DNA of 64,000 nt from Chryseobacterium gleum (GTDB lineage Bacteria; Bacteroidota; Bacteroidia; Flavobacteriales; Weeksellaceae), in NCBI RefSeq assembly GCF_900636535.1, contig NZ_LR134289.1, forward strand, positions 4,923,501-4,987,500, read 5' to 3'. Made by a program: the position numbers and the translations under genes. Of the stretch, positions 26,308 to 36,600 are shown piece by piece; position 1 is the first letter of the stretch; each line of letters opens with the position of its first letter. Below the pieces are notes generated by a model. The model saw only the letters and a list, made by a program, of their open reading frames with translations, did no database searches and was not told the DNA's origin.

Positions 26308-27102
26308 TTAAATGTTTTTAGGTATAAAAATAATATTGTTGATGTACTGAGTTTTATTTTTTTCGTCGTTTGTATTTTGTGTTATAATATCTTCTGTAAG
26401 ATTTTCCAGCATAAAGCTGTCTCTGTTCAGGTATTTGGCTTCGTATCCCCAGTTCATTACTTCGGATATTTCATTCCAGATAGGGGTGTCGTGGTGTCTT
26501 TGTTCCATTTCAACCATTAAAGTCGGCTGAAATCGTCTGATGGTTTCTCTCGCTCCGGACAATGTTTTTATTTCATTTCCTTCTACGTCTATTTTGATGA
26601 AATCAAGTCTATTGAAATGTTCCAGTGCAGCCCATTCGTCCAGCTTGATGACCTTTACTCTCTCCGTATAGCTTTTCTCTTCCCCTTTTTCTTTATAGGA
26701 AGTGTTTAAAGTACCGCGTGAAGCAATCGTTTTTCCATTGATAACAGGTACTTTGAACTCTGCAATTCTGTTTTCATCAGAAAGTGCCAGAGGAAGGATA
26801 TGCATTGCCGGAAACAGCCTTTTCAGTCTTCGGTAAAGTTTCTTATTGGGCTCAAAACCATAAATGTTTTCATGATCCAGTGCGTTTTCCAGTTGATACA
26901 GGAAGGTTCCCACATTGGCACCAATGTCTAATATCACTGCATTTTTTGAAAGGTATTCTTTAATCCATACCAGTTCCGGTTCTACATTACGCTCCGAAAA
27001 ATTATTTTTACTAAGATTATTTAAAGTTTTAAAATATCTTTTTTTGTAGAAATTCGGACTTATATACTGTAGTTTTTCTGCAATTTTTTGGTATAAAGAC
27101 AT
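26308..27102 (-). CDS. FkbM family methyltransferase
   Basis: The preferred start is the ATG at 27102 (MSLYQKIAEKL, 264 aa); a TTG 24 bases upstream is possible but less likely. The SAM-binding motif is VILDIGANVGTFLY near 73, and the FkbM hallmark FIKIDVEGNE is near 170, followed by LMVEMEQRH. Such enzymes O-methylate sugars or polyketides. In this operon with a flippase it probably methylates a surface glycan. The first 60 residues are basic and helical. Confidence 0.88.
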   Translation of the reverse strand: MSLYQKIAEKLQYISPNFYKKRYFKTLNNLSKNNFSERNVEPELVWIKEYLSKNAVILDIGANVGTFLYQLENALDHENIYGFEPNKKLYRRLKRLFPAMHILPLALSDENRIAEFKVPVINGKTIASRGTLNTSYKEKGEEKSYTERVKVIKLDEWAALEHFNRLDFIKIDVEGNEIKTLSGARETIRRFQPTLMVEMEQRHHDTPIWNEISEVMNWGYEAKYLNRDSFMLENLTEDIITQNTNDEKNKTQYINNIIFIPKNI

Positions 27103-27359
27103 TGTAGGCTTTTTGGCGAACAGCAAAGATACGTAAAAATGTAAAACTTTTCTTAAAAAATGTTAATTATAATACGTTGAATTTCAGTAGAGATTGTAAA
27201 AAAATGTTTTGTAACCGTTTGAATTTTAGTGAGTTTTTAAAGTAACAAAATAGCCGTTTATTTTTGAAACTTTACCAAAAGTACTGCAAAGCAGAATTTG
27301 CTGAATTATGTCGTTTATCCTGGAAGATCTGAGTGATCCGGATTCAAAAAACTCAGGTG

Positions 27360-28025
27360 TTAAAGAAAAGGAGCATTCAGGAAATCATTGAAAGGTTTCA
27401 TCAGTTTGAAAATTTTACTCATATTTTTCACAGCATTTTTATCCAGCACTTCATCATCCTTCACAGAATATATCACAATAAAATTTTTAAGCTTAAGATA
27501 CTCTCCCATGGGATCTTCTTTTTCGAAACCTTGAGGGATTTTTTTCAGTTTATCGTCCTGGTCAAGTTCAGGAAAGTGTTTTTTGAATTCTTTATTGTTG
27601 AGAATTTTAAGGAAATCATCCCCATACAGCGAAATTTCTTTACGAACTTCTTTCAGTACAGAAGATTCGGGCATATAAATTCCTCCTGCCAGAAAAGATT
27701 TTCCGGGTTCCATGTGCAGGTAATAGCCTCCTTTCTGATTTCCTTTACCCATTCCCAGAGAAGCTCCGAAATTGGTTTTGTAAGGTGATTTGTCTTTTGA
27801 GAAACGGGTGTCCCTGTAAATTCTGAATAATGCTTTTTTACTGTCAATCTTGGCAAGCTCTTCATCAAAACCAGACATTTCCTTAATCAGTTCATCTAAA
27901 AATGAAACTACATTCTGCTGAGCTTCCGTGTAGAGGTTTTTATTCTCATTAAACCATTCGCGGTTATTGTTTTTATTTAATTTTTTTAAAAAATCAAACG
28001 TCTTGGAAGAAATGCTTGCGGACAT
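27360..28025 (-). CDS. DUF2461 family protein
   Basis: The 221-aa protein shows the family pattern: FLKKLNKNNNREWFNENK at the N-terminus, then FRIYRDTRFSKDKSPYKTN and LGMGKGNQKGGYYLHMEP. Members of this family (TIGR02453) are soluble proteins of unknown function, widespread in Bacteroidota and plants. It lacks a signal peptide. It stands alone between the FkbM gene and the efflux operon, on the same strand. Confidence 0.88.
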   Translation of the reverse strand: MSASISSKTFDFLKKLNKNNNREWFNENKNLYTEAQQNVVSFLDELIKEMSGFDEELAKIDSKKALFRIYRDTRFSKDKSPYKTNFGASLGMGKGNQKGGYYLHMEPGKSFLAGGIYMPESSVLKEVRKEISLYGDDFLKILNNKEFKKHFPELDQDDKLKKIPQGFEKEDPMGEYLKLKNFIVIYSVKDDEVLDKNAVKNMSKIFKLMKPFNDFLNAPFL

Positions 28026-28109
28026 ATTGTATTAGGTGTTTATTTTGTTGTTGCTAAGCCTCGAATCTAAAATCTGAATCCCAAAGCCTATCATTCAAAT
28101 GTACAAAAA

Positions 28110-29339
28110 CTATTCATATCTTAAAGCCTCAATAGGATCAAGTTTTGAAGCTTTCAAAGCAGGATAATATCCGAAAAAGACTCCCGTCACGGCACAGACG
28201 ATAAAAGAGATTATAATTGATGACTCTGTAATAAATGTTGGCCACGAAAGAAAAAATGTAACGAGTTCCGAAGACAGTATCCCTAAAAGTACGCCAAGAA
28301 TTCCGCCGGTAATACTGATCAATATCGCTTCAATAAGGAATTGATACAGAATATCTTTACCTCTGGCGCCGATAGACATTCTCAGTCCGATCTCTTTGGT
28401 TCTTTCCGTTACCGATACATACATAATATTCATAATTCCGATTCCCCCCACAACAAGAGAAATACCGGCAATCGCTGATAAAAGTACGGTCAGAAGCTGA
28501 CTGGTAGAACTCATAGTGGAGATCAGTTCAGCCTGGGTTCTCACACTGAAATCATCATTGCTTCCGTCGGCAGGCAGTTTGTGCTGTTTTCTAAGGATCT
28601 CAGATACCTGTTCTGTAGCCTGCTGCGATGTGTTTTCATTCGATGACGCTGCATAAATCGTCTGAACATAGGTAATTCCCAAAAATCTTCTCTGAACGGT
28701 ATTGAACGGAGCAATAATCACATCATCCTGATCCTGCCCGAATGCATTAGATCCTTTTGGAGCAAGGATTCCAATGACTTTCATAGGAACTTTGTTAAAC
28801 CTTATAATACTTCCTACAGCATCTTCACCATTGGGAAATAAACTGTTGTAAACAGTTTGCCCTAAAAGACAGACTTTATTGGATGAGGTGACGTCTTTCT
28901 TGGTGAAAAGATTCCCCTCGGAAATGCCCCAGTCCCGGATGTTAAAATATTCTTCATTTACTCCCTGTAATTGAGTTGGCCAGTTATTAGGGCCGTTGAT
29001 CGATTGTCCGTTAGTCTGCACGGCAGGAGAGACATAAGAAACATCTGCTGCTCCTTTTGAAATGGCGTCCGCATCCTGAGGTCTCAGCGTCTGTAATCCT
29101 GAAGCACCGATTCTGGCACCTCCGGAAACATTCACATTACTGGACGGCCGGATAGTGATCATATTGGATCCCATAGAAGAAAGCTGATCACTGATGCTTT
29201 TTTTTGAACCTTCACCAATGGCAGTCATGGCGATTACAGAAGCAACGCCGATAATAATACCAAGCATAGTTAAAAATGCACGAAGCTTATTCCGTAAAAG
29301 AGCTTTCCATGCAATTCTGAAAAGGTTTGAAAAGTTCAT
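28110..29339 (-). CDS. MacB/FtsX-type ABC transporter permease
   Basis: This 409-aa protein has one N-terminal membrane helix (AFLTMLGIIIGVASVIAMTAI), a periplasmic MacB-type core domain of about 230 residues, and three C-terminal helices with MNIMYVSVTERTKEIGLRMSIGARG before the second. This is the four-helix MacB/LolC layout without the fused ATPase. It is the last gene of a minus-strand operon with a TolC-like protein, a MacA-like adaptor and a separate ATPase. The complex likely exports a substrate across both membranes. Confidence 0.92.
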   Translation of the reverse strand: MNFSNLFRIAWKALLRNKLRAFLTMLGIIIGVASVIAMTAIGEGSKKSISDQLSSMGSNMITIRPSSNVNVSGGARIGASGLQTLRPQDADAISKGAADVSYVSPAVQTNGQSINGPNNWPTQLQGVNEEYFNIRDWGISEGNLFTKKDVTSSNKVCLLGQTVYNSLFPNGEDAVGSIIRFNKVPMKVIGILAPKGSNAFGQDQDDVIIAPFNTVQRRFLGITYVQTIYAASSNENTSQQATEQVSEILRKQHKLPADGSNDDFSVRTQAELISTMSSTSQLLTVLLSAIAGISLVVGGIGIMNIMYVSVTERTKEIGLRMSIGARGKDILYQFLIEAILISITGGILGVLLGILSSELVTFFLSWPTFITESSIIISFIVCAVTGVFFGYYPALKASKLDPIEALRYE

Positions 29340-29362
29340 GGTAATAAATTTTCAGTTTGATA

Positions 29363-30112
29363 TTATTGATAATCATCATTTACCGGAAGGTTTTCCAAAG
29401 CCTCTTTGGCAGACTTTATATTGTCATTCTGAATGTCTTTGATCACTTTCCCATCGCGGAGGGTCACTGTTCTGCTGCTAAAGGTGGCAATGTCGGGTTC
29501 ATGTGTTACAAAAACAATTGTTCGCCCCTGCTGATGCAGATCCTGCATTAAAGCCATAATTTCATAGGAGGTTCTGGTATCCAGGTTTCCTGTGGCTTCA
29601 TCTGCCAGAATCATTACAGGTTCGTTTACCAAAGCTCTGGCAATAGCTACCCTTTGTTGTTGTCCTCCGGACATTTGATTAGGGAGATGATCAATCCTGC
29701 TTTCAAGTTTTACAGCAGTTAAGGCATCTATGGCTCTTTTATGGCGCTCTTCTGTAGATATTTTCGAATTGTAGAGGAGAGGCAGCTCTACATTTTCTTT
29801 TGCAGTCGTTCTTGGAAGTAGGTTGTAAGCCTGGAATACAAAACCTATTTTCTGATTTCTGAGAACAGCCAGTTCATCACGGTCAAGGTTCTTAATATTA
29901 ACGCCATCCAGAATATAATCGCCGCCAGATGGCTTGTCAAGACAGCCAATAATATTTAGAAGGGTAGATTTTCCGGATCCGCTGCTTCCCATAATGGTTA
30001 CAAATTCTCCTTTTTCTACGGTAAATGTGACGCCTTTCAGTGCATGAACAACTTCTTCGCCCATCCTGAACTCTCTTTTCAGATCTGTGATCTCCAGAAT
30101 TTTTTCTGCCAT
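29363..30112 (-). CDS. ABC transporter ATP-binding protein (MacB/LolD type)
   Basis: The 249-aa ATPase has Walker [11 protein letters not shown] near 42, the Q-loop VFQAYNLLP, the signature [15 protein letters not shown], Walker [14 protein letters not shown] and the H-loop VFVTHEPD. Its close match to the LolD/MacB/FtsE group fits the next gene, a MacB-type permease, 23 bases downstream. In E. coli MacB the two parts are fused; here they are separate. Confidence 0.94.
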   Translation of the reverse strand: MAEKILEITDLKREFRMGEEVVHALKGVTFTVEKGEFVTIMGSSGSGKSTLLNIIGCLDKPSGGDYILDGVNIKNLDRDELAVLRNQKIGFVFQAYNLLPRTTAKENVELPLLYNSKISTEERHKRAIDALTAVKLESRIDHLPNQMSGGQQQRVAIARALVNEPVMILADEATGNLDTRTSYEIMALMQDLHQQGRTIVFVTHEPDIATFSSRTVTLRDGKVIKDIQNDNIKSAKEALENLPVNDDYQ

Positions 30113-30139
30113 GACTTTTTTGTTTTGCTGGTTGCTAGG

Positions 30140-31402
30140 CTATCTTGGTCCGCCGCCGCCGCTGTTTCTGTTATTTCCGCCACCTCTTCTTTGAGGCATG
30201 AATGGGCTTTTAGCCTGTCCGCCGGAAGTTTTTTTTGAAAGAACTTTATAACCGGTGATAATATTGTCATTTTTATTTAATCCTGATATTACCTGTATTT
30301 CGGTATCATTGTCCATTCCTGTTTTTATTTTTTTCCGGGAAATAGTACTGTCTTTAGCAATAATCCAGACGGCTGCTTCACTTTTATTTTCGGTTCCTTT
30401 ATCCTGTTTTTTCCATTGTCCTTTTTCATGCTTTTTACCATTGGTAAACGGAGAATTAACTTTGTATTTTTTGATCACAAGACTGTCTGGCCGGAAGCTG
30501 GTTGCTGCCACAGGAATTTTCATAACATTGTTTAAAACCTGTGTGTAAATCGTAATGTTTGCTGTCATTCCTGGTTTTAGTTTTAAGCTGGAATTATCTG
30601 CATTGATGATGGTGGTATAGTTCACTACATTTGATGAAACGGTGGGATGAAGGCGTACTTCGGACACTTCACCGTCAAAAGTTTCATCCGGAAAAGCGTC
30701 TACGGTAAATGTTGCTTTCTGACCCACTTTTACATTCCCGATATCTGCTTCATCTACTGAGGCCCGTACCCTCATTTTGGTAAGATCCTTGGCAATACTG
30801 AACAGGGTAGGAGTGCTGAAGCTTGAAGCTACGGTCTGTCCCTCACTTACATTTCTGTTGAGAACAGTTCCGTCGATTGGAGAATAGATATTAGTCAATG
30901 ACAGGTTTTTATCAGCGGTAGAAAGCTGTGCGGTTACAGCATTTACCTGTGCTTTTGCTGCATTGTACTGATTTGTGGCATTATCATAATCTGCTTTGCT
31001 GATCGCTCCGACTTTGTACAACTGAGATTGTCTGTTGATATTGATTTCGTTGTAAGCAAGATTACTTTTTGCATTTTGCAGGTTGGCTTTGATCTGTTCT
31101 GACTGGAACTTCAACAGATCAGGATCTAAAGTAGCCAGTAACTGTCCCTTTTTTACAGTAGAATTGAAATCCACATAAATGTTTTTGATAATTCCTGATA
31201 CCTGAGTACCTACCGCAACAGTATCGACAGGCTGAATGGTTCCTGTAGCGGTAATGGAATTGGATATGTCTCCCATTTCAGGTTTTACGGTCTCAAGCTG
31301 GATTTTTATTTCTTTTTCCCGGATGAAGAAAAACCAGACTGCACCTATTGCAATGATGCCGCCCACAACCCAATATAACCATTTTTTATTCTTTGTGTTC
31401 AT
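30140..31402 (-). CDS. MacA-type periplasmic adaptor (membrane fusion protein)
   Basis: The 420-aa protein is anchored by one N-terminal helix (WLYWVVGGIIAIGAVWFFF). It has a lipoyl half near 60-90 (GTQVSGIIKNIYVDFNSTVKKG), an alpha-hairpin of about 80 residues, the second lipoyl half (YSPIDGTVLNRNVSEGQTV) and beta-barrel segments. A Gly/Arg/Asn-rich tail (RRGGGNNRNSGGGG) closes it. It links the inner-membrane MacB-type transporter to the TolC-like channel. The gene starts 3 bases after the TolC stop and precedes the ATPase by 27 bases. Confidence 0.93.
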   Translation of the reverse strand: MNTKNKKWLYWVVGGIIAIGAVWFFFIREKEIKIQLETVKPEMGDISNSITATGTIQPVDTVAVGTQVSGIIKNIYVDFNSTVKKGQLLATLDPDLLKFQSEQIKANLQNAKSNLAYNEININRQSQLYKVGAISKADYDNATNQYNAAKAQVNAVTAQLSTADKNLSLTNIYSPIDGTVLNRNVSEGQTVASSFSTPTLFSIAKDLTKMRVRASVDEADIGNVKVGQKATFTVDAFPDETFDGEVSEVRLHPTVSSNVVNYTTIINADNSSLKLKPGMTANITIYTQVLNNVMKIPVAATSFRPDSLVIKKYKVNSPFTNGKKHEKGQWKKQDKGTENKSEAAVWIIAKDSTISRKKIKTGMDNDTEIQVISGLNKNDNIITGYKVLSKKTSGGQAKSPFMPQRRGGGNNRNSGGGGPR

Positions 31403-31405
31403 AGT

Positions 31406-32716
31406 TTACTTTAGATTTATAGGGTTACCTGCGTAAAATTCATAGATCTGCTTGTTAAGAACTGCAGTATATTTGGCCTGCAGATAATTCTGAACAGACT
31501 GTATATATAGCAATCTCTGCTGTTGAAGCTGCACATAGTCAATACTTCCTATTTTCATTTGAGCGTTAACAATATCATAGCTTTGCTTACTGATGTCCAT
31601 CTGCTTAAAGGCAGAATCATATTGAGACAGCGCATTCTGAAGATTGATATAAGATTGCTCTATCTGTTGGTTAAGAACCGTTCTGGTATTCAGTAAGTCA
31701 AGATTGGCCTGTTCAATGGCAATTTTTGATTTCTCAATCTGTGTCTTATAAATTCTGTTGTTGTAAATCGGAATGCCAAGGCTTAAGCCGACAGGCATGT
31801 AGAAATTGTTTCCCAGCTGATTAAAATAATTTCCGTTTCCGTTAGAGTAATTGGTGGAAATATTTCCTGTCAGACTCAATGTAGGCTGAATGGAGGCTCT
31901 GGCCATTTTCAGATTTGTATTGGAATTTTCTACGTTCAGTTCTCCATATTTTACTTCAGGACGTTGATCTTGTGCGAGGTTTTGTACATCCTGCAGAGGC
32001 TTCAGCTGGTTGTCAACCATAATGCTGTCGGGTTTTACGATCTGAAAATCATAATCTGAAGGAAGCTGCAGGATTTGTTTCAGATTAACAGTATTGGTCC
32101 GAAGATTGTTTTGGGCAGCGGTCAGGTTATACTGATCCTGGGCAACCTGTGATTGTATCTGAAGATAATTTAATTTAGAAAGGCTTCCTGCTTTGTATAG
32201 CTGGTCTCCTTGTTTTAACTGAGTTTGTGTTGTTTTCAGTACATTTTCAAGAGAAATGATGTTTTCCTGATTCATCAGAATATTCAGATAAGCCTGTGCA
32301 ATGGTAAGGGTAATGCTGTTCTGGGCTTCCTGTACTGAAAGGTCAGCCATCTGTACCAGGAGATTTTTTGAAGCTTCGTTGTTTTTGATATAGTTGGCAT
32401 GATAAAGAGTCATAGATGAATTGGCTCCTATACTTTGTGTCTGTGCACCGGTCATATGAAGTCCGTTACTTCCGTTGAGGGCAAAAAGTCCTTGTGAAAT
32501 AATTCCGCTTACGTTGGGATATTTTGCTTCTTTTGCCTGAAGAAGATCCTGTTCAGCCGAATTTTTTGAAAGCCGTAAAGAATTAATGGAAATATTATTT
32601 GCTTTTGCATATTCGATACAGTTTTCCAATGTCCAGGCGGGTGGATAATGAGGTGTCTGAGCAAATATTTCAATGGCTATGCATGAGAATATCAAAAAGA
32701 AAAATTTGCTTTTCAT
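31406..32716 (-). CDS. TolC family outer-membrane efflux protein
   Basis: The 436-aa protein has a signal peptide (MKSKFFFLIFSCIAIEIFAQ) and two long repeats of coiled helices typical of TolC: ENCIEYAKANNISINSLRLS early, and later QANLDLLNTRTVLNQQIEQ with LSQYDSAFKQMDISKQSYD. It is the first gene of a four-gene minus-strand operon encoding a tripartite ABC efflux pump. The start is 227 bases from the divergent DEAD helicase gene. Confidence 0.93.
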   Translation of the reverse strand: MKSKFFFLIFSCIAIEIFAQTPHYPPAWTLENCIEYAKANNISINSLRLSKNSAEQDLLQAKEAKYPNVSGIISQGLFALNGSNGLHMTGAQTQSIGANSSMTLYHANYIKNNEASKNLLVQMADLSVQEAQNSITLTIAQAYLNILMNQENIISLENVLKTTQTQLKQGDQLYKAGSLSKLNYLQIQSQVAQDQYNLTAAQNNLRTNTVNLKQILQLPSDYDFQIVKPDSIMVDNQLKPLQDVQNLAQDQRPEVKYGELNVENSNTNLKMARASIQPTLSLTGNISTNYSNGNGNYFNQLGNNFYMPVGLSLGIPIYNNRIYKTQIEKSKIAIEQANLDLLNTRTVLNQQIEQSYINLQNALSQYDSAFKQMDISKQSYDIVNAQMKIGSIDYVQLQQQRLLYIQSVQNYLQAKYTAVLNKQIYEFYAGNPINLK

Positions 32717-32915
32717 GGCTTTATTTTTGAAAATTCATAAATAACACAGAAAAAATCAATCCAATTTAATAAAAAAAAATAATGTTTAGCAAGTTTTTAA
32801 CTCAAAGCATGTTTTTTTAGGTTTAATTTTCCAAAAATTAAAAATACATTAAAAGATTGTGAATTTAAGTTTGCATATTTAAAAATTTATTCAAAAACAA
32901 ATCAAATATTTATTG

Positions 32916-32923
32916 TATCTTTG
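32916..32923 (+). promoter_or_regulatory. -7 box (TATCTTTG) of the DEAD helicase gene
   Basis: TATCTTTGCAAA matches the Bacteroidota -7 element and lies 20 bases before the ATG at 32944. No TTTG is found at the normal distance upstream. Confidence 0.5.
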
Positions 32924-32943
32924 CAAAAATTTTAAAATAGTTA

Positions 32944-34632
32944 ATGAATTTATTTACGGAAACCAATTTAAGTCCTGATATCCTTAAGGCAATTGGCGAA
33001 CTGGGTTACGAAAGCCCAACAGAAATCCAAAAACAGACTATCCCTTTTATTCTTTCAGATATTCGCGACTTGATCGCACTTGCGCAGACAGGGACAGGCA
33101 AAACAGCAGCGTTTTCGCTTCCGATTTTGGATATGATTGACGATACGAGTCGCAAAATCCAATTATTGGTGCTTTGTCCGACACGGGAATTATGTCTTCA
33201 GATTTCTAAAGACATAAAGAATTACTCTAAGTACATGAAAGACATCAAAACTACTGCGGTTTATGGTGGAAGTAGTATTGTAGAGCAAATGAGATCTTTG
33301 AAGGATAAACCGCAAATCATTGTGGGAACTCCGGGAAGAGTAATTGATCTTATCAACAGAAAGGCATTAGACTTTTCTGCCATTCATTGGTTAGTATTAG
33401 ACGAAGCTGATGAAATGCTTTCAATGGGATTCAAAGATGAATTGGAAACCATTCTAAGCGAAACTCCGGAAACAAAACAGACTTTCTTATTCTCTGCAAC
33501 GATGAATAAAGAAGTGGAAAGAATTTCCAAAAATTACCTTACAAAACCTCACCGTATTTCTGTAGGTTCTATCAATGAAGTGAAGAAGAACATTACGCAT
33601 GAATACTATGTGGTAGGGTACCGCCAGAAAAAAGAAGCATTGAAAAGATTAATCGATGCCAATCCTAACCAGTATTCTATCATCTTCTGCAGAACGAGAA
33701 TGGAAACTCAGGAGGTTGCTGATTTCTTAATGCAGAACGGATATGCAGCGGATGCTCTTCACGGAGACCTTTCTCAGGCGCAGAGAGATACGGTAATGAA
33801 GAAATTCAGATTGAAAAACATTGATATTCTTGTAGCGACAGACGTTGCGGCAAGAGGATTAGATGTAAACTCACTGACTCACGTTATTCACTTCTCTTTA
33901 CCGGATGATCCTGAAGTATTCGTTCACAGAAGCGGAAGAACAGGTAGAGCCGGAAAAGACGGTATTTCTATGGCTCTGATCAAGCCTGAAGAAAGCAGAA
34001 AACTGAAACAGATCAAATCTGCAACAAAAATTGAAATTCATGAAAGAACGATTCCTACAGGTGATGATATTATCAAAGCTCAGGTAGGAGGTGTATTCGA
34101 AAAATTATTGACGGAGCATGAAGATCTTTTTGAATTTGATGACAGTTTAATCCCGGATCTGAGCAACTTTACAAAAGAAGAACTGGTACACCAGCTTCTG
34201 CAGTTCCAGCTGAAAGATCTTGCTTTATACTACAAAGACAAGCATGATCTTGTTGAGCAAAAATTAAGCAGCAGAGATGATGATTACTCAAGAAGAGACC
34301 GACGTGACAGAGACAGAGATCGTGGCCGCGACAGAGACAGAGGAAGAGACAGGGAGCGTGGTGGAAAGCCAAGAAGAAGAGATGAAAACATGGTAAGATT
34401 CTTCTTCAACCTTGGTAAAAAAGACCATTTAAAGAAGCTTGATGTTTTAGATATTATCAATAAAGCTACTGCTGGCGGAAAGAGCAAGAAAAGAGCTGAA
34501 ATCGGTGATATTGAAATCTTAGAGAAATTCTCTTTCTTCGAAGTTGAAAAATCGTTCAAAGACAATGTTTTGAGCAATATTCAATCCATGAAATTTAAAG
34601 GAAAAGATATGAGAGCCGAGGTGGCAAACTAA
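32944..34632 (+). CDS. deaD: DEAD-box RNA helicase with DbpA-type RNA-binding tail
   Basis: The 562-aa protein shows the full helicase set: Q motif (YESPTEIQKQTIP), AQTGTGKTAAF, PTRELC, GTPGR, VLDEADEML, SATM, ARGLDV and HRSGRTGRAGK. After residue 440 there is a low-complexity Arg/Asp/Gly linker (repeats of RDRDRGRD). The final 80 residues, MVRFFFNLGKKDHLKK onward, form a DbpA-like RNA-binding domain. It unwinds structured RNA in ribosome assembly and cold adaptation. The gene symbol follows the DeaD/CsdA build and is not certain. Confidence 0.9.
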   Translation: MNLFTETNLSPDILKAIGELGYESPTEIQKQTIPFILSDIRDLIALAQTGTGKTAAFSLPILDMIDDTSRKIQLLVLCPTRELCLQISKDIKNYSKYMKDIKTTAVYGGSSIVEQMRSLKDKPQIIVGTPGRVIDLINRKALDFSAIHWLVLDEADEMLSMGFKDELETILSETPETKQTFLFSATMNKEVERISKNYLTKPHRISVGSINEVKKNITHEYYVVGYRQKKEALKRLIDANPNQYSIIFCRTRMETQEVADFLMQNGYAADALHGDLSQAQRDTVMKKFRLKNIDILVATDVAARGLDVNSLTHVIHFSLPDDPEVFVHRSGRTGRAGKDGISMALIKPEESRKLKQIKSATKIEIHERTIPTGDDIIKAQVGGVFEKLLTEHEDLFEFDDSLIPDLSNFTKEELVHQLLQFQLKDLALYYKDKHDLVEQKLSSRDDDYSRRDRRDRDRDRGRDRDRGRDRERGGKPRRRDENMVRFFFNLGKKDHLKKLDVLDIINKATAGGKSKKRAEIGDIEILEKFSFFEVEKSFKDNVLSNIQSMKFKGKDMRAEVAN

Positions 34633-34650
34633 TCTCTTTCAAAACCATAT

Positions 34651-34679
34651 AAAACCGGCATTTATGCCGGTTTTTTTGT
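34651..34679 (+). terminator. Terminator after the DEAD helicase gene
   Basis: AAAACCGGCA pairs with TGCCGGTTTT around a short loop, followed by a T run, 19 bases after the stop codon. Confidence 0.9.
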
Positions 34680-34783
34680 TTGATAATCAGTTGTTAAGCG
34701 AATGTTAACAAAACTTAATGTTATATAGTTTCACGTACAATCCTTTTTTAAGAAATTTGCACTCGAATTATAAATACTAAAAA

Positions 34784-35422
34784 ATGGGAATTGGTAATAT
34801 TTTCCACGCTTTTCAACCAAAAGATAAAATCTTCTTTGTACTTTTCGAAAAAGTAACTGAAAATCTAGTTGCAATGTCAGAAGAATTCAACACAGGAATC
34901 AAGGATTTCGATCTTAATGATGATTCAATGTTGAAGAAAATGAGTGACTTCGAACATAAGAATGATGAACTTACACACGAAATTTTCGTAGAATTAGGGA
35001 AAAACTTCATTACACCTTTTGACCGCGAGGATATCCACACGCTGGCAACAGGACTTGATGATATTGCTGATTATATCTACGCATCCACAAAATATATTTT
35101 CCTTTATAAATCACCTGAGATGAAGGCTTATTCAGACTTCTCCTTATTGATCCACAAAGCATGTCTTGAAATTCAGAATGCGATGAAAAACCTTAAAGGG
35201 TTTAAAAATATGGAACAGGTGAAAGAAGCTTGTATTAAGGTGAACTCTATTGAGAATATTGCGGACGACCTGCTTTCCAATTCAATGGTAGAATTATTTG
35301 AAACCAATGATGCCATCAACATTATTAAAGTTTCATCTGTATTGAACTACCTTGAAGTTGTAACGGACAAAGCAGAAGATGTTGCCAATACGATTGAGAA
35401 CATCATGATTAAATACGCCTAA
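34784..35422 (+). CDS. DUF47 family (PhoU-like) phosphate-transport accessory protein
   Basis: This 212-aa all-helical protein (MGIGNIFHAFQPKDKIFFVLFE at the start) matches the DUF47/TIGR00153 group, with EHKNDELTHEIFVELGKNFITPFDREDIH as the most conserved part. Such proteins resemble PhoU and are encoded next to PiT transporters, whose activity they modulate in the cytoplasm. Here the PiT gene starts 13 bases downstream, as expected. No membrane segment or signal peptide is present. Confidence 0.92.
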   Translation: MGIGNIFHAFQPKDKIFFVLFEKVTENLVAMSEEFNTGIKDFDLNDDSMLKKMSDFEHKNDELTHEIFVELGKNFITPFDREDIHTLATGLDDIADYIYASTKYIFLYKSPEMKAYSDFSLLIHKACLEIQNAMKNLKGFKNMEQVKEACIKVNSIENIADDLLSNSMVELFETNDAINIIKVSSVLNYLEVVTDKAEDVANTIENIMIKYA

Positions 35423-35435
35423 TACATAGCAAAAA

Positions 35436-36578
35436 ATGGAATTTCCTATTTTACTGATAGTTATTATTGCGCTGGCTCTTATCTTCGATTATATCAATGG
35501 TTTCCATGATGCTGCCAACTCAATTGCAACTATAGTTTCTACAAAAGTTTTAACTCCATTCCAGGCTGTACTTTGGGCGGCGCTTTGGAACTTTGCAGCG
35601 TTCTTCATTGCTGCTTATATTATTGGAGAATTCAAAATCGGTAATACAATTGCCAAAACAGTTAACGAGAATTTTATCACCCTTGAAGTTATACTTTCCG
35701 GTCTTGTGGCAGCTATTGCCTGGAACCTGCTGACATGGTGGTTCGGAATCCCATCATCATCATCACATACGCTGATCGGAGGTTTCCTTGGAGCTGCTCT
35801 TATGCATGCTTTCATGATGGATTATCATGATGTGGCAGCAGCGCAGCCGGACCTTGGAACATGGGGCACCATTAAAGAAGCTTTCAATCAGGTAACGCAT
35901 CAGAGTGTGGTGAAGTTTGATAAAGTAATTCCTATTTTCCTGTTCATTTTCATGGCTCCGATTATAGGGATGATTATCTCCGTTATCATTACACTGATTA
36001 TTATACACCTTTATAAAAGATCAAACCCGCACAAAGCAGACCAGTCTTTCAAAAGGCTGCAATTGGCTTCTTCAGCTTTATTCAGCTTGGGACACGGTTT
36101 GAATGATGCACAGAAAGTAATGGGGATCATTGGTGCAGCAGTAATTTATTATCATGTTAATATGCTTCAGGATGTTCAGTATCTGAATATTCCTTCTGCA
36201 GAACGTTTTGATTATTTTGCTCAGCATTATATCTGGGTTCCTTTGGTTTCATTCCTTGCCATTGGTTTAGGAACCATGAGCGGTGGTTGGAAAATCATCA
36301 AAACAATGGGAACCAAAATTACTAAAGTAACTTCATTAGAAGGAGTAAGTGCAGAAACTGCAGGTGCTATTACTTTATTCATCACAGACCACTTCGGTAT
36401 TCCTGTATCTACAACCCATACAATTACAGGTTCTATCATCGGGGTAGGCTTGACAAAAAGAGTTTCAGCTGTTAGATGGGGGATTACGGTAAGCCTTCTT
36501 TGGGCTTGGGTATTAACAATTCCAATCTCAGCTATTGTAGCAGGAATTACCTATCTTGTGGTGACTTTCTTATCTTAA
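35436..36578 (+). CDS. PiT-family inorganic phosphate transporter
   Basis: The 380-aa membrane protein has about ten hydrophobic helices and the two PiT signature repeats: FDYINGFHDAANSIATIVSTKVL near 15 and SLGHGLNDAQKVMGIIGAA near 213. It also has GIPSSSSHTLIGG and GIPVSTTHTITGS, the paired SSSH/STTH motifs. It imports inorganic phosphate with a cation gradient. It forms an operon with the DUF47 gene and ends before a terminator. Confidence 0.94.
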   Translation: MEFPILLIVIIALALIFDYINGFHDAANSIATIVSTKVLTPFQAVLWAALWNFAAFFIAAYIIGEFKIGNTIAKTVNENFITLEVILSGLVAAIAWNLLTWWFGIPSSSSHTLIGGFLGAALMHAFMMDYHDVAAAQPDLGTWGTIKEAFNQVTHQSVVKFDKVIPIFLFIFMAPIIGMIISVIITLIIIHLYKRSNPHKADQSFKRLQLASSALFSLGHGLNDAQKVMGIIGAAVIYYHVNMLQDVQYLNIPSAERFDYFAQHYIWVPLVSFLAIGLGTMSGGWKIIKTMGTKITKVTSLEGVSAETAGAITLFITDHFGIPVSTTHTITGSIIGVGLTKRVSAVRWGITVSLLWAWVLTIPISAIVAGITYLVVTFLS

Positions 36579-36600
36579 GATATAACTCATATTATCATAT

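Noticed and set aside
34284..34577. Minus-strand frame rich in Ser, Leu and Arg opposite the helicase tail
   Set aside because: It is the antisense of the Arg/Asp-rich linker in the DEAD helicase and has no independent support.
34722..34740. Possible parS site (GTTTCACGT)
   Set aside because: Only the left half and a few other bases match the palindrome TGTTTCACGTGAAACA, and it is far from parAB.
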